Below the pieces are notes generated by a model that worked only from the letters and a program-made list of their open reading frames with translations, searched no databases and was not told the origin of the DNA. A DNA stretch of 64,000 nt from Methylocystis sp. H62 (lineage in GTDB: Bacteria > Pseudomonadota > Alphaproteobacteria > Rhizobiales > Beijerinckiaceae): the NCBI RefSeq assembly GCF_015709515.1, contig NZ_JADNQZ010000047.1, forward strand, positions 52,862 through 116,861. Reading direction: 5' to 3'. Shown piece by piece: positions 63,343 through 64,000 of the stretch; the stretch's first letter is position 1; every line of letters starts with the position of its first letter. The position numbers and the translations under genes are program-made.

Positions 63343-63424
63343 TTTGCATCCAATCGGGGCTCTGACTCACATTTGATGAAGTTTGGGCGCCGGCTTGTGT
63401 TGGTTCATTGAAGGACTCAACGAC

Positions 63425-64000
63425 ATGCCCCGCAGCCTTCGCCTCTCGACTTTTGTGCCACCCGGTTTCCACGTTGAAAATGCTGTCCAGGATGGCGGGG
63501 TCGCCATCATCACTGTTCGCCCCACAAGCAAAAAAAGCGGATGCCCGAGCTGCGCGGTGATCGCAGAGCGAGTCCACAGCCACTATCTCCGGCGCCTGGC
63601 CGATCTGCCGCTGGCGGGGCGACAGGTTCGGCTCGTCGTCATCGCGCGGCGGTTCCGATGCGATGTTGCTTCCTGTCGTCGCGCGATTTTCACGGAGCGC
63701 TTCAGCGCCGATGTCCTTGCGCCGTGGGCTCGCCGCACGGCGCGGCTGGATTGCCTCGTTCATCATCTCGGTCTCGCGCTCGGCGGCCGTCCTGCCGCGA
63801 GCTTTGCTCGCCGATTGATGCTGCCGGTTAGCAACGACACATTATTGAGAGCCGTTCGCCGGCGAGGTTGTCCGCCATTCCCCACCCCTACTGTGATCGG
63901 GATCGACGACTGGGCATGGAAACGCAATCAGCGTTACGGCACGATCATTTGCGACCTAGAACGACGACGGCCCATCCGTCTTCTGCCCGACAGGGAGCCC
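63425..64000 (+). mobile_element. ISL3-family transposase, 5' part (runs off window)
   Basis: ATG 63425 opens 192 codons without a stop to the window edge. The zinc-ribbon [20 protein letters not shown] and [15 protein letters not shown], the HTH, and [20 protein letters not shown] (first catalytic Asp) are ISL3 hallmarks. The left end of the element probably lies between about 63320 and 63400, where GGGGTGATTTGCATCCAATC and GGGGCTCTGACTCAC occur, adjoining the imuA fragment. The right end is outside the window. Confidence 0.88.

Overview
The window is high-GC alphaproteobacterial chromosome. The gene set points to a Hyphomicrobiales (Rhizobiales) bacterium, perhaps a Methylocystis/Methylosinus-type methylotroph: alpha-specific small families (DUF2093, DUF4170, a DUF6101-like protein), a lipid A/Kdo cluster in the alpha order, an FzlA-like protein, a phasin, a nitrogenase-associated NifO-like protein, and porins of the O/P type. 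The genus is inference; no rRNA, tRNA or CRISPR array was seen.

Positions 1-43235 are mostly well-kept core genome. From left to right: the end of sbcD with sbcC; two O/P-type porins flanking a Sel1 protein (the first with a Pho-box-like site); a lipid A cluster (DUF2093, lpxK, waaA, DUF4170, a CysQ/IMPase-like phosphatase); a zinc block (znuCBA-type ABC transporter with a perfect Zur-type palindrome, plus a His-rich CobW GTPase); rpsU, a TPR lipoprotein, TerC, a PRC-barrel protein and a sorbosone-type dehydrogenase; mtaB-dapF; a mazEF pair behind a 35-bp palindrome; DUF2975 with its HTH partner; carA, yqeY; a DUF559 nuclease gene flanked by 169-bp direct repeats; thiD; a HepT/MntA pair; a polytopic protein with a WD40-like protein; a histidine kinase followed by queG; an FzlA-like protein; a SIMPL protein; a NifO-like protein; and a 1218-residue protein that fuses a complete P-type ATPase to a HlyD-type periplasmic adaptor.

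From about 43.2 kb the character changes. A phage packaging remnant (ParB-methyltransferase, DUF5681 protein, large terminase) has its terminase gene broken by inversion of its 5' third. It is followed by a catalytic-domain-less integrase fused to a ribbon-helix-helix-like segment, frameshifted DUF1403 and scpB genes, an intact phasin, IS3 debris, a decayed coiled-coil gene, a Gly-rich secreted protein, a frameshifted histidine kinase, a DUF1003 protein, a second decayed scpB and a frameshifted drug exporter. This 47-59 kb stretch reads as an old mobile or plasmid-derived island in decay.

The right end holds DNA repair genes: dinB, a UvrD-family helicase, and divergently a truncated imuA next to an ISL3-family transposase that runs off the window.

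The strongest candidates for something new are the P-type ATPase-HlyD fusion, the inverted terminase segment and the repeat-flanked DUF559 gene.
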